A stretch of 64,000 nucleotides of DNA, taken from Cladocopium goreaui. Its lineage: Eukaryota; Sar; Dinophyceae; Suessiales; Symbiodiniaceae. The notes below the pieces were generated by a model that saw only the letters and a program-made list of their open reading frames with translations, was not told the origin of the DNA and made no database searches. Below, in pieces: positions 50,096-62,212 of the stretch. Position numbers and translations under genes: made by a program. Positions within the stretch are counted from its first letter, which is position 1. The number at the start of each line of letters is the position of its first letter. The stretch covers positions 72,501 to 136,500 of the forward strand of contig CAMXCT020000804.1 in assembly GCA_947184155.2 (NCBI GenBank), given 5' to 3'.

Positions 50096-50729
50096 ACTAT
50101 CTAAAATGGAGATTTTACCAGCAAAAGCTGGGATCGCACCAATGGACAATAAATATCGGGAAATTAAACGATTCATTTTATGGGTTTATGATGGGATATA
50201 AGTAGGTACCAAACTTTTTTGAGATTCGGGTTCGTCTGCAAATCGGGTATGCAGTATGCCGAAATGTATAGACATGTATAGAAATGTGCTGTTCTGGGGA
50301 GACATGATGATTGACCAATAGATTTTTGATGATTTTTGCGTACACCATTCTTCACTCATACTAGGGGTACCGTGTATTTGTGAATCGTCATTATTTTCGA
50401 GACCCGTGAGGATTTATTCATGACCACCTGCCGCGAGGCAGCCTTAAAAGAGATGATCCTGGCATGTTTCTGCTGAGGCTTAGCCTTTCGAACAGTTATC
50501 GTTCCCCAACTTTGGCCCAGAAATCCCTGGCGAAAAAAAAAAAACATGGCCTTCAGGATATGGTCTTCTTGGAAAAATCCGTGGAAAAGCTGGGGCACAA
50601 GCTTGAGAAATGGGCAGGTGCCTAGCCTTTCTGGCGGAGCCTCTGGGTACACCAAACGCTTACCTGTTTAGACCCCGTTTTTCGGGGTGCCATTTGTTTA
50701 AGAGCAATCAAGAAGTTTCGGATGTCTCA

Positions 50730-50850
50730 CCATCCTTGGCCTGTAGCAATCATGTGGCAGTTAAGCATTTCGTCGGCCAAAGAAACGTTGATCTGAGTAC
50801 TTGGAAGCCGAACCCCTAAGATCCAAATGGGGCTATCAGCTAAGGGATGA
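50730..50850 (-). CDS. Candidate minus-strand exon
   Basis: Minus frame SPIWILGVRLPSTQINVSLA, then DEMLNCHMIATGQG, is protein-like. A + frame also crosses the area. Low certainty. Confidence 0.3.
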
Positions 50851-50929
50851 TGAGATATGATGAGGGTTGTTTGCCTCCAAATCCCGGACACAAGCAGTGT
50901 TTGCCATAAGTCAAATTGCCATTGAGTCT

Positions 50930-51140
50930 GGTTGTGCTTGTTGTTGTTGCTGCTGCTGTTGTTGTGGTTGTTGGTTGTTGGTGTTTGGTGTTTCTCGTTT
51001 GTTGTGTGTGTTGTTTGTTCTGTGGTGTTGTAGTTGTTGTAGTTGTTGTAGTAGTAGTTGTTCCTAGTTGTTCCTTGTTGTTCCTTGTTGTTCCTTGTTG
51101 TTCCTTGTTGTTCCTTGTTGTTCCTTGTTGTTCCTTGTGC
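50930..51140. repeat. (TTG)n then 10-bp TTGTTCCTTG repeat
   Basis: GTT/TTG triplets to about 51060 are followed by eight nearly perfect units of TTGTTCCTTG. Confidence 0.9.
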
Positions 51141-51559
51141 TAGGGGGTTGCACACACACACATACACATATCACCGTTTCATATTGCATTCCCATGCGAT
51201 ACTTGTTTACAAGTTACACTTACAAATTGACCACCAACAAGCCTATTTTGTTGTGTGTGGTTCGATATTTGATACCCATGGTTGTTTGTGCACATGGCGT
51301 GGTAAAACAATTACCTGCTGAGTGGCCACAATTCCCCAAGGGTCTCATAAAAGATCGTGAAAGATTGTGATCTGGACGCGGTTCACCAAAAGTTTCTTGA
51401 ATATTATCTATGTCTTTTCTGTGGTGGATCAGGATGATCAGGATCTCATGAATTTTATGAAATCCACTTGGTGTCTCCATAAAATCCTCGCTTTGAGGAT
51501 TCGGGAATTAAACCATCATCAAATACCTCATATTACTTTGCGGACTGGCAGAAACTGGT

Positions 51560-51697
51560 GTTTCTTCGCCAAGATTGCTGAAGTCCAATGTTTTCTTAAC
51601 TATGCAAAGCACTCCCACTGTTGTGTTGCAAGTTCTGCACCAAAACAACAAAATATCCCAAACCCATCAAAAGAAACCACAAAAGACTCCGAAGATC
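51560..51697 (+). CDS. Candidate exon upstream of the four-exon gene
   Basis: The frame …SSAPKQQNIPNPSKETTKDS, then EDQ, runs to a GT at about 51701. It is on the same strand as the model starting at 51862, but the joining phase could not be fixed. Confidence 0.3.
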
Positions 51698-51861
51698 AAA
51701 GTATCACCATTATAATTGTATATATATATATATGTATATAATTAGTTTTGTGTATATATGTGTATATCATTGCATATCTCATATAAGTGAACATGTGCTT
51801 CACTATATTTCCATGCAAGGTGCATATAATCACCACCAAAAGCACCACTTTTTCGTTGCAG

Positions 51862-53385
51862 GAGATCCCCCAGGCTCACCATCGCACCGCTTGTCGGCAC
51901 CACGGACAAGTCGCTTCGAAGCGGCGCGCCCCGGCTGCGCCATTTGGGGCGTTCGCGTCTCGTTCCTTTTAGGCCCTCACGAAGTATGAAGCAAAAGGTG
52001 GCTGAACTGTTTGACGAAATGGAAGTGGAAATTCCACATTCCAACAAAGATTTCAATAGTTTCAGGTGAAATAGTTGGACTTGGCTATACGAATGGCCCC
52101 TGAATGGGCGCTACTAGGTGCCTGGATCATATTGCCCCCTCAAGTCATAGATCCAATACATTTCAGCAGTGGTTTCGTTTGGGTGGTATTCAATGTTAGT
52201 AGGAAAGGGATTTGTGTGATCAATGGATGCTGCAATCCCATAGTTCAATGGATTCATTTACGGGAAAATCTGCAAAATTCAGAAAACCTTCATATATAAT
52301 GGAAAAATCAATGGTTTCCTGTAGATTTTCCCTTAAAGCAATCCATTGCATGGTTGATTTGTTATTCTGTGGCCAGGGTACCTTTGGATGATCCCGTGTT
52401 TCGGAAGCGTCACCAGCGACATTTGAGGACAGGCGTCAAGCTCCAGAGCAAGTTGAAGAAGGCCCTGGTTTCCAGCCGGGTGACTGTTAGTCAATAATAT
52501 TCAATAGGGAAAATGGCAAGTTCCGCAGGCAGGGGCAATCACTTCACCATATTTTTTGGGCTTGGGATTTCTGGGTCTTGGGGGAATGCCTTCTCAGATT
52601 CTCTGGAAGCCAGGAGCACCTGGCAACAACATCACCGTGATGGCTAGTTTGCGAAGCCATGCCAATATAAGTTATAATTCAGGTTAGTCATGCATAATTC
52701 AACCACAGGAATATGACAATATGTGACAAAGCAATGATGAAAGATCATGAAAGATCTTGGCGATTTCTTTTTGGACAGCCGCGACCATGTCCGAAATGGG
52801 GTCAACAGTTCGAGCCATTTCGAGCCAATCCAAATCCAAAGCCTTCCGCCTAGTGGATTGATGAAACCTCTGGGCTGTTTCACTAACATTTTCGTAGCAA
52901 ATGAATGCTGTTTGGGGTGGTACCCCCTAACTAATCAACCAGGACTTATGAAATCTTATGAATGTACCCATTGGATTCCTGATTGCAAATCTCACCTGGC
53001 ATTTGGCCACAGAAACTTCTCCAGTTGTATGTCCCAGCGAGATGGATCGCCGGAGTCAGAGGCAACCATCTCTCAACCACCAGCTCAGATGACCGGAGGC
53101 TACATCACATATCAAATTATCAAATGTCAATACCATATAGCATGATTGGGAACAAATATCTGAAAAAGTGAACAAATATCAAATATCATTCATATATTCA
53201 AATATCATCAAATATCAAATATTATTCATTACAGAAAAAGTGCACAAATCCCGGCAAGGGACCCAGAAAAAGGGACGGAACCTCCAAAAACGGACTCACA
53301 GGATCTCTGGACTCTGAAAGGATCTCTGGACTCGAGGAACTCACAGAGATTGCTATGCCGAAATGAGATGATTTTTGAGATGTAA
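51862..53385 (+). CDS. Four-exon gene model, unknown basic protein
   Basis: Predicted exons are 51862-52065, 52377-52479, 53013-53098 and 53235-53385. Exon 1 follows CGTTGCAG and ends CAG/GTGAAA (…MKQKVAELFDEMEVEIPHSN…). Exon 2 follows GGCCAG, begins in the matching phase (VPLDDPVFRKRHQRHLRTGV) and ends at CGG/GTGACT on a codon boundary. Exon 3 follows GCCACAG in phase (KLLQLYVPARWIAGVRGNHL) and may end with a GC donor (GGAG/GCTACA), a type reported in dinoflagellates. Exon 4 follows TTACAG (SAQIPARDPEKGTEPPKTDS…) and stops at TAA 53383-53385. Agreement of phase at every junction supports the model. The protein is basic with no recognised domain. The first exon is upstream or missing. Confidence 0.5.
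52248..52350. mobile_element. MITE family 3, copy 2, in an intron
   Basis: The left end CAATGGATTCATTTACGGGA continues AAATCTGC. The right end is an imperfect reverse complement ending AAAGCAATCCATTG. It lies wholly within the predicted first intron of the four-exon gene. Confidence 0.65.
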
Positions 53386-54146
53386 AAAAAACAACACCAG
53401 GACACATTTTTTTTTACATGTGTTTTACGTGTGTTTTAATTACCCGTGTGTTTGACCCAAAAATACGGGTTCAGAGAGATACCCCTGGATCTGCGCAGAT
53501 CGGCCGCGACCTCCGGGGGCGACTGTCCAGAGCTGGGGGGCCAAGGGACACCAACCATTTATCAAAAAAAAAAAGGGTATGACAGCAACAACCAGCTGAG
53601 CATCAAGATTGAGAATTTATAGACCTATCAGATCTATCAGCTGACTATGAGTATAAATCAATATACATCATGCACTAATATTGCTTGCGATTGCTCCTCT
53701 CCAGTCATGGATTCAATCCTCAAGCCTAACATCCAGCAAGACAAAACGCCGTTTTGTCGGATGACCCCGTTTTGGGTCATCCGACTGGATGGGCACGACT
53801 GGTTGCTATAAATGGGAATTTCATGCACTATATAATTTAACCCCCAGGTCAATGGGGTGAATTGGCAAGGGGATATTATATTATATATATACAACTATAT
53901 ATATATACAACTATATATATATGTGTGTGTGTATGTGTGTATGTGTGTGTGCGTATATGTATGTATATGATACCAACAATGTATGTTTGCAGAATATCTC
54001 ACACTGGCCTTGTTTTTTGTAGTTTGTATCACCATTGATGTTATGGGTGATGATCATAACCAATTGGCTATGAACTTGAATGAACTACCATTCATCATTG
54101 CCAATACATATTATGGTTCATTGGCTGGATTCATCCATCATTTCAG

Positions 54147-54314
54147 ATACCCCCAACTGGAGAAGATGCTGAGGCTGAAAAGGAGATCGAAGATGTGGCT
54201 GAGCGTATGTACATGCTGGCCAAAGAGCACCCTGGAAGGAAGCGGGATCTCCCCCGGGCGGGGCTAAAGATTGTTGTGGGGTACTGGGCATGCATCCCTT
54301 TGATCAGTTGTTAA
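54147..54314 (+). CDS. Terminal exon, acidic/charged protein
   Basis: A strong acceptor (CATCATTTCAG) is followed by 55 codons: IPPTGEDAEAEKEIEDVAER, then MYMLAKEHPGRKRDLPRAGL, stopping at TAA 54312-54314. It is a charged helix and then a basic end. An overlapping + frame from 53983 has a hydrophobic N-terminus but loses protein character here. The function is unknown. Confidence 0.5.
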   Translation: MPPTGEDAEAEKEIEDVAERMYMLAKEHPGRKRDLPRAGLKIVVGYWACIPLISC

Positions 54315-54477
54315 TGCAATTTAAAGATATTTGAAGTAGTTAGTTTCATTTAATTATTTTAAAAATGTGTTACAGATGCACATCCCACACCCATATACAG
54401 ATAGCATTAGATAGCTTGTTGATGTCATATGAACATTGTTTATTACCAAGGACCCAGTTACTTTACTAATTCCCAAG

Positions 54478-54645
54478 GTAGTGATTTTCCGAGCCTCTTG
54501 TTTGTCCAGAAGATTCATGAAGTACAGGCAGGTGATTTCCAAAGGGCCAAAGGGGCCTGGGCCACATCTCTTCGCACCGGCCCCCAATGCTTTCATACTA
54601 CTGACGGCTCCATGACAACCTCACTATATGAAAACGATCATTCGT
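54478..54645 (+). CDS. Candidate exon, strand uncertain
   Basis: + frame FPSLLFVQKIHEVQAGDFQR, then AKGAWATSLRTGPQCFHTTD, ends at TAG near 54645. A minus frame over the same DNA is also plausible. Confidence 0.3.
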
Positions 54646-54984
54646 AGGGGAAACCATGAAAAAACATGAAAAAACGGTGTTTGTTTCAGGTATGCACGGT
54701 GTGTTGGCTACCGCCTTTTGGCAAACCCAAGGTTTGCCCATCTGAGGTGCGTCACTTTGTCCCCTCAGTCGACTTCACAGGCGAAAAGCGGCGAAGGGTG
54801 TGACGTTGCTTTCAGATGTTCAGGACTGGTGACTGGCCAAGGCCCTATGAAACCAACATATTTATACATATGTTTTTTGCCGGTGATGATTTAGACACAC
54901 ATGGCTATGAAGGCCCCTCGACTTGGGGTCTTTTTTGCTGCATATACTTGTTAAATGGTAAAGTTGTGATTCAATGATTCCAGA

Positions 54985-55165
54985 TGATTCCAGGCTGGCT
55001 CGTTGGATTGGTGCAAGGGATAACCTAAATGGAAAGCCCCAAAGATCGCCAGGTTCCAGTCGAAGTGCCCCGCCCCAAGGACAGGGGGAATCATGCCCGC
55101 CCTAAATAACGGGCCTCGATTCGGGTTGGCAATTGTTTCACTGTTGATCCAGACATGACATCTCC
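54985..55165 (-). CDS. Candidate minus-strand exon
   Basis: Minus frame NPNRGPLFRAGMIPPVLGAG, then HFDWNLAIFGAFHLGYPLHQ, is in a GC-richer patch. No family or borders are recognised. Confidence 0.3.
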
Positions 55166-55184
55166 AGATCATTCCACATGTCAA

Positions 55185-55880
55185 GACTCATCCTCATTCA
55201 TATGGAGGTTTTTTAAGTCATAGGGCTACCCCCAAATCATCATCATCCATTGTTGTTTGGCATTTTCCATGGACCAGTCGTCATCGTCCAGGAGCTTCCC
55301 CCAGGCGTGGAGATGGGCTGAAATGTGGATGAAAGTTTGGACAATTTGATAAGTTAAGTTTGATCAAAATAATGTATATACATGTATATGCATATATGTC
55401 TACATAATTAATCTTATAGCATCTTATAGATAGATAGAATATATATATATATATATACATAGTCTTATGGAAATATGAATATTTAATGAATTTTAGTGTA
55501 AATCTACATTATGTAATATATAACGATATAATCTTATATAATCTTATATAAACATATGATAATACATGTACACACATGGCATGACGCAGCCAGTCCATCT
55601 ATCACCATCTATCCACACTGTGAAGGAAGCAACTCACAGTTGAACCTGGAACATCAACCCATTGGGGTTGATCCCAGTTTTTTTTCGGCGGAAATCTGGC
55701 CCAGTTAGGTTTTCCATGGGCCATGTGACATCCATTATGCCTCATTATGCCGTATAAATAATAATGTTAAATCTATGTGATGAATCCATATGAATCCGGT
55801 CTTGACATGTATCAAACACTGCCTGTCTTACTGTATTTTTATGACCATGTTTATTTTTGGGAGAAAATTGATGCCAAAAA
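55185..55880. other. AT-rich region without supported genes
   Basis: It contains TATA and TTATA microsatellite words at about 55370-55560. Nothing else stands out. Confidence 0.4.
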
Positions 55881-55918
55881 GCCATGAGAATTACCATTTT
55901 GGGGCATCCAACATCTTC

Positions 55919-56020
55919 AGATGCTCGATCTCAGGCATCAAAAAGGCTCCCCTGCGACCAAAGCAGTCTTCAGGCTCCCGTCCTTTTTTGTTGGATTTAA
56001 GGCCGTTCCCACGTAGCTAT
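55919..56020 (+). CDS. Candidate exon
   Basis: After the acceptor ATCTTCAG the frame MLDLRHQKGSPATKAVFRLP, then SFFVGFKAVPT, reaches a stop. An overlapping + frame from 55790 is an alternative reading. Confidence 0.3.
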
Positions 56021-56035
56021 GGATGAAATCACGAA

Positions 56036-56175
56036 AGCTAGCGTCAGCTAGCTGGAGTCTTCTTGCTTTAGCAAGTATTCCGGGGGCTGCTCAAGGACAT
56101 CACGTGATTTTTCACGCGAAAGGGGGGCGACCCCCCCCACCACCACCACCCACCACCACCACCACCATCACCACC

Positions 56176-56209
<34 letters not shown>

Positions 56210-56430
56210 TCGTCCTCGTCATCGTCATCGTCATCGTCATCATTCATCATTCATCATTCATCATTCATCATCATCATCATCATCATCGTTATTCAATTAA
56301 ATTTTATCATTGTTGACAACTACTGGCATTATCACGACAGCTAGCGTCAGCTCGCTAGAGTCTTCTTGCTTTGGCAAGTATTCCGGGGCTCCCCAAGGAC
56401 ATCACGTGATTTTTCACGCGAAAGGGCCCC
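56036..56430. repeat. ~90-bp direct repeat around CACC/ATC microsatellite
   Basis: The copies at 56036-56127 and 56337-56430 share AGCTAGCGTCAGCT, TCTTCTTGCTTT, GGACATCACGTGATTTTTCA and CGCGAAAGG. Each ends in a C-run. Between them are (CACCAC)n, (ATC)n and (GTCATC)n tracts. Confidence 0.85.
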
Positions 56431-57012
56431 CCCCTGCCCCCTCCCCCATATATATCATTGTTATATATCATATATCATATATCATTGTTGCATCCTCGTT
56501 GGGACGAACAATGCCGCGACACGATGATGACAGTCCCTCCGCAACTCACCTCTTCCCTTCCTTCTTTCTCCTACCCCGCTAGCTTTCGTCATCCACCCCC
56601 GGCCTCAAGTATGGGACTTTTTGTTGGATTTACAGTACCATGGGTTTACCCAACAAAAATGGTGATTTCCATGGGATGAAAAACCAGGAGTTCGTCTCCG
56701 GTCCCTCCGGGCCCGCTGGGACAAGTTCGCAGATCTATTTTGGGATGATATTGATGGTATTGAAATGATATTTTCTAGATGGTTTATATATATGTATATA
56801 TATATATAGTTATTTATTTATTTATCTATATATTATGAGGGTTATTTTTTACTATTTTTGGATTATATTGAGTATGCCATTGAAATGGATTATATGGATT
56901 GTATTGAGCATGCTTAGCACCGATCCATGCCATTGAAATAGTTCCATGTCCACAGAACTGTATGGTTAAACACGTTCGGACACGTTAAGTGCAGTTATAT
57001 AATTACGTTTAG

Positions 57013-57198
57013 ATACAAGAAACCCACGAACTATTGGTAAGCCTCAAAATGGTGCCCCATGGAGCCATAGACATGTCTGTGGTGTCGCCAGTGACTGGGC
57101 TCATTGCCGCAGGGGCCAAGAATCGAGTGCGCAGCAAGGCAAGTCTCATCTCTGAAGGCTGGGTTGATATGCAGCATGTCATGTCGATCTGTATATAA
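57013..57198 (+). CDS. Candidate exon, Ala/Val-rich protein
   Basis: The frame is open from after TAG 57010 to TAA 57196-57198 (VSLKMVPHGAIDMSVVSPVT, then GLIAAGAKNRVRSKASLISE). It is strongly protein-like and GC-richer than the flanks. A donor-like TTG/GTAAGC at about 57036 lies inside, so the 5' border is uncertain. The minus frame here is a shadow. Confidence 0.45.
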   Translation: MQETHELLVSLKMVPHGAIDMSVVSPVTGLIAAGAKNRVRSKASLISEGWVDMQHVMSICI

Positions 57199-57269
57199 TC
57201 AAAGAGAGAGATGTATGATGTGTGCGTGTGTGTTTGGGTGTGCATTACATCCAAATGCAGATGTACATG

Positions 57270-57325
57270 TGTATGTATATATATATATATATCTATATCT
57301 ATCTATCTGTGTGTGTGTACTTTAT
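57270..57325. repeat. TATA/TATC/GTGT microsatellite
   Basis: This is a short mixed dinucleotide and tetranucleotide run. Confidence 0.8.
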
Positions 57326-58483
57326 ATATTATGACCAATGGTGTCGTGTTGCGAAAGCTTTGCCTGTCTGATCTCAAGAGATTCTCGTCCTGGCACCAGG
57401 GATGGTGATCTCAATGTTTCATGGGAAAAATCACCAGAAACCGTCCATGTTTCATGGGAAAATCTGCAGAAAACCTCAAAATATGTCATGAAAAAATGGG
57501 AAAATTGGATTCCGGCAGGTTTTCCTTGAAAAAAAATGGGAAGATCCCATGGTTTCCAGCAGATTTTCCTATCCATTGATGACCGATCCGGGATCCGGGA
57601 CGGCCTTTTTCGTGTCCAGGTCCGACCGTCGGTCCACTGGAAAGTGGGAGCCCAAAATGGCGGGGCTAGGACCAAAATGGTAAAGAAAATAGGAACCACA
57701 AAATCCTGGTTGGACATGGTAAGATGTAAGACCATTTATATCCATTTATGAACCAACTCACCTAAATCCTGAGGTGGCCTAGTTTCTGTGATTTAAGTGC
57801 AACTTTCTGCTCGAAAACCGGTAGCAAGACAAGATGTGTTCCAACAGGAGGATTGCAAATGACGTCGCACCTCATATGCTATTACATTTCATTGATTAAT
57901 GAGGGTCAATGGTGGTGGATCGGTTACTGATGGCTACTGCAACATTCCATAGGAGTTAGAAGCAACAAATCTGAGGATAGCCGACCTCACCTTAAGCATC
58001 ATCCATCATCATCCCAGGCAACGGTGGAAGAAATGTGAAGAACCAATACCACTGAACCACCAACTGAGTTTGTTGTAGCAAAATATGCAAAAAATCATGC
58101 ACAGTACATTTCAATATAATATATATATATAATATAATATATAATATATATATATTATACATCAATCTATACATCTCACCTTATCTCATTCCTTGCTTAA
58201 AACGGAACGTCAATCGTCCATCGTCCGATGGTTGCATCCCCATGAAATGTGGAATCCACCAGGATTGGGTTTGGTGCTTCAGAAAGCTCCGATATGTGCC
58301 AAAGAAATCCAATATGATATTTCAATAAACTGTAATTTCTATATATATGTATGTTGCGTTTTCTATTGTGTTTTGATTCAGTTATCTGGTTGGTGGTTTG
58401 GAACCTGAAATTTATGACTTTCCCATCATATTGGGAATGTCATCATCCCAACTGTTACTCACTCCATCATTTTTCAGAGGGGT

Positions 58484-58669
58484 AGGTCAACCACCAACAT
58501 CCACCAACCAGTTATGGTTTAACTGCATATTTGGAGGTTTCCTACGTCGAGGTACCGTCTTCCTACGTCGATGTCCATGACTTAGGCGTCCCGGCAGAGC
58601 ATCCCGCCCTCCTGGATGCCGACAGTGGCGCCGGGCTCGGCTGGCGAATGGTTGAAGACTGCATAGAAT
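58484..58669 (+). CDS. Candidate terminal exon
   Basis: The frame is open from after TAG 58481 to TAG 58667-58669 (AYLEVSYVEVPSSYVDVHDL, then GVPAEHPALLDADSGAGLGW). It is acidic and clearly protein-like in a GC-rich patch. A minus frame over the region is Arg-rich and less convincing. MITE copy F starts 5 bp after the stop. Confidence 0.45.
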
Positions 58670-58674
58670 AGCGG

Positions 58675-58829
58675 TACCCTCTGGTAAACTAACATAGCTA
58701 TGTAAAATGACCATCATTAATAGGTAAATCAACTATAACTATAACTGAGAAGCCCTGGCAAAAAATAAAAACTATAAATGATACAAATGTGCCATTTTCA
58801 ATAGCTATGTCATATAAATTACCGGAGGA
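58675..58829. mobile_element. MITE family 1, diverged copy F
   Basis: The left end TACCCTCTGGTAAACTAAC is intact. The right end AAATTACCGGAGGA has lost the acceptor-like CAG. At 155 bp it is longer than the other copies. Confidence 0.6.
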
Positions 58830-59696
58830 CAATTAAACTCTTGGCCCTATGTTGAAAGGGAGATTAACCATCGAATAGCGTCTTCATTGATATATAAAGC
58901 CCCCAATCCAAATCTAAGTTGAGAAAATCTCATAGCGGATGCGGGTCATGAGCTCCATGCCGGGCTGGTAAATTCCCGCACGAATAGGGGAAAAGATGGG
59001 ACAATCATCTATCAATGGAGGTTTGAATGGTAAAATTCCGAAACTAAATTGAGGTTTTACAGGTTTACTTCCTTTTAGTTTTTTTTTTCTATGGGGAAAT
59101 CATCGAACAATCAAGGGGAATTGTTCCAGCTAGCCATGTTTGATTACCAAAGGGTAAAAAAATGCTCGGAAGCTATTGTGAGTTCCCCAAACTTCCGCCA
59201 GCACAGCTGAACCGGTGCTTTTCGAAATGATTCCTGGCAGTGACACATGTTTTAATCATGGTCAATAGTACGTCATAGTTGTGTCGCACTTGGCAGTTGG
59301 CATCGCGTCAAGTTTAGATATGTTCAGATGGTCTCACAGTGGCGTCTAGGTGATGGCTCTTCAGGTGGGCTCTGCGACTGCAAAGGGGATTTGACCAAAA
59401 GCCTAAAAAACGGAAATGATTGAAATGGGTGGAAATGGTGAGGTGTAAGATGTGGGTCAAAACCGATTACTGTCAGTTTCAGATTTGCCAACTATTTTGG
59501 GGTTCACCTGGCAGCAGGCTTTTGACCATTTTGACCCATAGCCATTTGACCAATGTTGATTATGATTTGTTGTTTTTGTGCCATTGCATTTTCAGGCGGT
59601 TCCTTTGTTCGTACGGAGTCAAGTGCGGCATTTTGGCCTGTGCGAGTCAACTGGTGCCGTGAGATGTTTCTTCTCAATTCGTTCTGGGAAAAAAAA

Positions 59697-60240
59697 ATAA
59701 CAGCAGGAGCAGCAGCAGCAGCAGCAACAACAAACAACAACAACAACAACAAGAACAACAACAACAACAACAACAAACAACAACCAACAACAACCAACAA
59801 CAACCAACAAGCAAACAAGCAAACAAGCAAGCAAGCAAACAAACAAACAAACAACAAACAAACAAACAAACAGACAGACAGACAGACAAACAAACAACAG
59901 ACAAACAAACACAGGCAAACAAACAAACAAACAAAAACAAAAACAAAAAAACAACCAAACAAACAAACAAACAAACAAACACAAACAAACAAACAGACAA
60001 ACAAACAAACAAACACAAACAAACAAACAAACACAAACAAACAAACAAACAAACAAACAAACAACAAACAACGACCAACAAACAAACAAACAAACCAACC
60101 AACCAACCAACAATCAATCAATCAAACAAACAAACAAACAACCACAACAACAAACAACAACCTTCAACCAACAACCAACAGCCAACAGCCAACAATCAAC
60201 AATCAACAACCAACAGCAGCAACAACAACAACAACAGCAA
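59697..60240. repeat. CAA / CAAA microsatellite
   Basis: (CAA)n is followed by (ACAA)n/(CAAA)n and then CAACAG. Long Asn/Lys/Thr/Gln-rich + and Cys/Leu/Val/Phe-rich minus frames are artefacts. Confidence 0.95.
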
Positions 60241-60261
60241 CAGTAAAAACGTTTTTTCTAG

Positions 60262-60461
60262 CTGCAATATGCTGCAAATACCATCCGAAAGGAGAAGTGC
60301 TAGATTCAATGCTAGATCCAAATTCTGCAAATAGAATGCAAAGTGAAGGTTCTGGAGCCAAAATGCTGCACAAGGCAAACAGGAATCAGACTCAGAACAA
60401 AAGCCTCCTGGCAGGAGACGAAGAGGGTCCTGCCATGCAGGCACTGGCCGACATTTCATGG
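60262..60461 (+). CDS. Candidate exon, unknown protein
   Basis: A strong polypyrimidine acceptor (GTTTTTTCTAG) precedes the frame AAICCKYHPKGEVLDSMLDP, then NRNQTQNKSLLAGDEEGPAM. A donor-like GTTTGG follows TTCATGG. The frame also extends upstream into the CAA tract, but the splice site suggests it starts here. Confidence 0.45.
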
Positions 60462-60714
60462 GTTTGGATTGGGGGCATCATCCCATATCATTCCCAAAAA
60501 CCGGTATTTGTTGATGGTTAATGTCCCATGAAATTTCCATGAAATCCCTTTGTATTGACGGTTGAATCCCAATTAATCATCCCAAAATTGCATAAAATCA
60601 ACTTAAATACATTTGGATACAATAGGAATAAGAGTAGTTCTAGATCATTGTGATGGCATATTGGACATCAAACACACACCACGTTCTGTCCTGTGAAGTT
60701 CTCACAGTGTTGGA

Positions 60715-60885
60715 GTCCTGTCGGATGAGATTCTTGATGACCCTCTGGCGTTTTTTTCAATGGCTACTTTTGAAGGAAGCGGCCATTGAGAGGCAACTCT
60801 AGTGTCGTTCGGAGAGATGAATCCATATTTGGCTTTGGGATGCTTTGGGTGTCCAATTTCGGTAATGTTTGATTTACAACGTGAA
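60715..60885 (-). CDS. Candidate minus-strand exon
   Basis: Minus frame CKSNITEIGHPKHPKAKYGF, then ASQWPLPSKVAIEKNARGSS, is basic and protein-like. The strand is opposite to the neighbouring 60262 exon. Confidence 0.3.
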
Positions 60886-61189
60886 ATTTGAAACAAACAT
60901 CATGAGCTGGTGATTCCAATTGATTCATGAGTCCATAGTCCCAGAATGGGCTGAAAAAATTGAAACCACCGTTGATATCCATGGATCCATTCTAGGTGGT
61001 TAAAACCATGTTAAAACCAAGGTTTCCTGAAAAATTATCCCTAACCAATCCATTTATCAACGGCTCCACTTCAGGAGTCCATATTTGGCAAGCCAGATCA
61101 CCTCAGTCGGGTTTTCGCACATGCTTCAAGAGATGATCAGTTTCCATCAGCAGTTTCATAGGATCAGCGTTCTTTCAAACAGAACAAAA

Positions 61190-61325
61190 CATCATATAAC
61201 ATCATGTAACATCATATAACATCATATAACATCGTATAATATCATATAACATCATAAAACATCATTATATAGCCTGATATAACATCATATAACATCATAT
61301 AACATCGTATAGCCTCATTTAACCA
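61190..61325. repeat. ATAACATCAT repeat
   Basis: About ten units of 12-13 bp of the type ATATAACATCAT. Confidence 0.85.
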
Positions 61326-61389
61326 TGTAACCATATACAAAATCATTCAAAACTCTGCACAACTATACGGTTCATCTCGATTCATGGGT

Positions 61390-61550
61390 ATAGACTCCAT
61401 GAAGATTCCACATCGGTCCATCGTGCTCCCCTGTCGAGGTGAACCACCTGATTCCCAGCATGAGTTTTCTGTCCGAAAGTTCGCAGCTGGGCCGCAGGGA
61501 GTTCAAAAATCATGGGGGGTTCCCACGAAAAAAAATAGTGACTGTCATAG
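61390..61550 (+). CDS. Candidate exon, two frames possible
   Basis: One + frame reads HRSIVLPCRGEPPDSQHEFS, then VRKFAAGPQGVQ. The next reads VNHLIPSMSFLSESSQLGRR. Both are open in a GC-rich island, and a donor-like CGAG/GTGAAC lies between. An exon is likely, but the frame is undecided. Confidence 0.3.
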
Positions 61551-62212
61551 GTGATATTCCATATCCGATTACTGAGAAGACCGATTACTGAGAAGACCCG
61601 GCAAAGAAATATGGATATATTTAAAAAAAAACGATGATTGTCATATAAATATAATATGGATATCTATGTGATTAACATGAAATGATATCCATATCCTTCA
61701 TGGATTAAAATGGATTGTGATATTCCATCAATGACACGGGAATCCCGTTCTTAGCTAAGCGGCAAGATGGATGAGAAGGCTTTCGAACACTGCCCAATTG
61801 AAGCACCAAAGGTATCCAAGACATAGGATTGATGGACCAGAAATGACCAGAAATATCCAGAAATGATATTCGCCGCGTTTGCAGAACCAAGAAACCTGGT
61901 GTGCCGGGAACCACAGATTACATGAGTTTGGGGGTACCCAATTCTCACCCACACCCCCTTTGCAGTTTCTATGGTTGGGATGATCCCAATTCGCTGACGA
62001 ATTTGGGTTGAAGACCTCAATTTTCAGGTGCAGTTGGGGACTAAACTCTACTACACCGTAGCGAGATTGGTTCAACACATTGTTTCACTAGAGAATCTGG
62101 TGGCTCTAGGAATTTCATGGAATTTAAGGTCCCCAAATTTGACTCATAGATAGACTGCAAATTATGGTCTGATGTCTTCTGAGTCTTCTGTTTGTGCAAC
62201 ACACCAGATGGG

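Noticed and set aside
59504-60521. 322-codon and Cys/Phe-rich frames over the CAA tract
   Set aside because: Most of their length is microsatellite. Only the end at 60262-60461 looks like an exon.
61705-62078. Three overlapping minus frames as a gene
   Set aside because: They overlap in different frames with no splice or composition support to choose among them.
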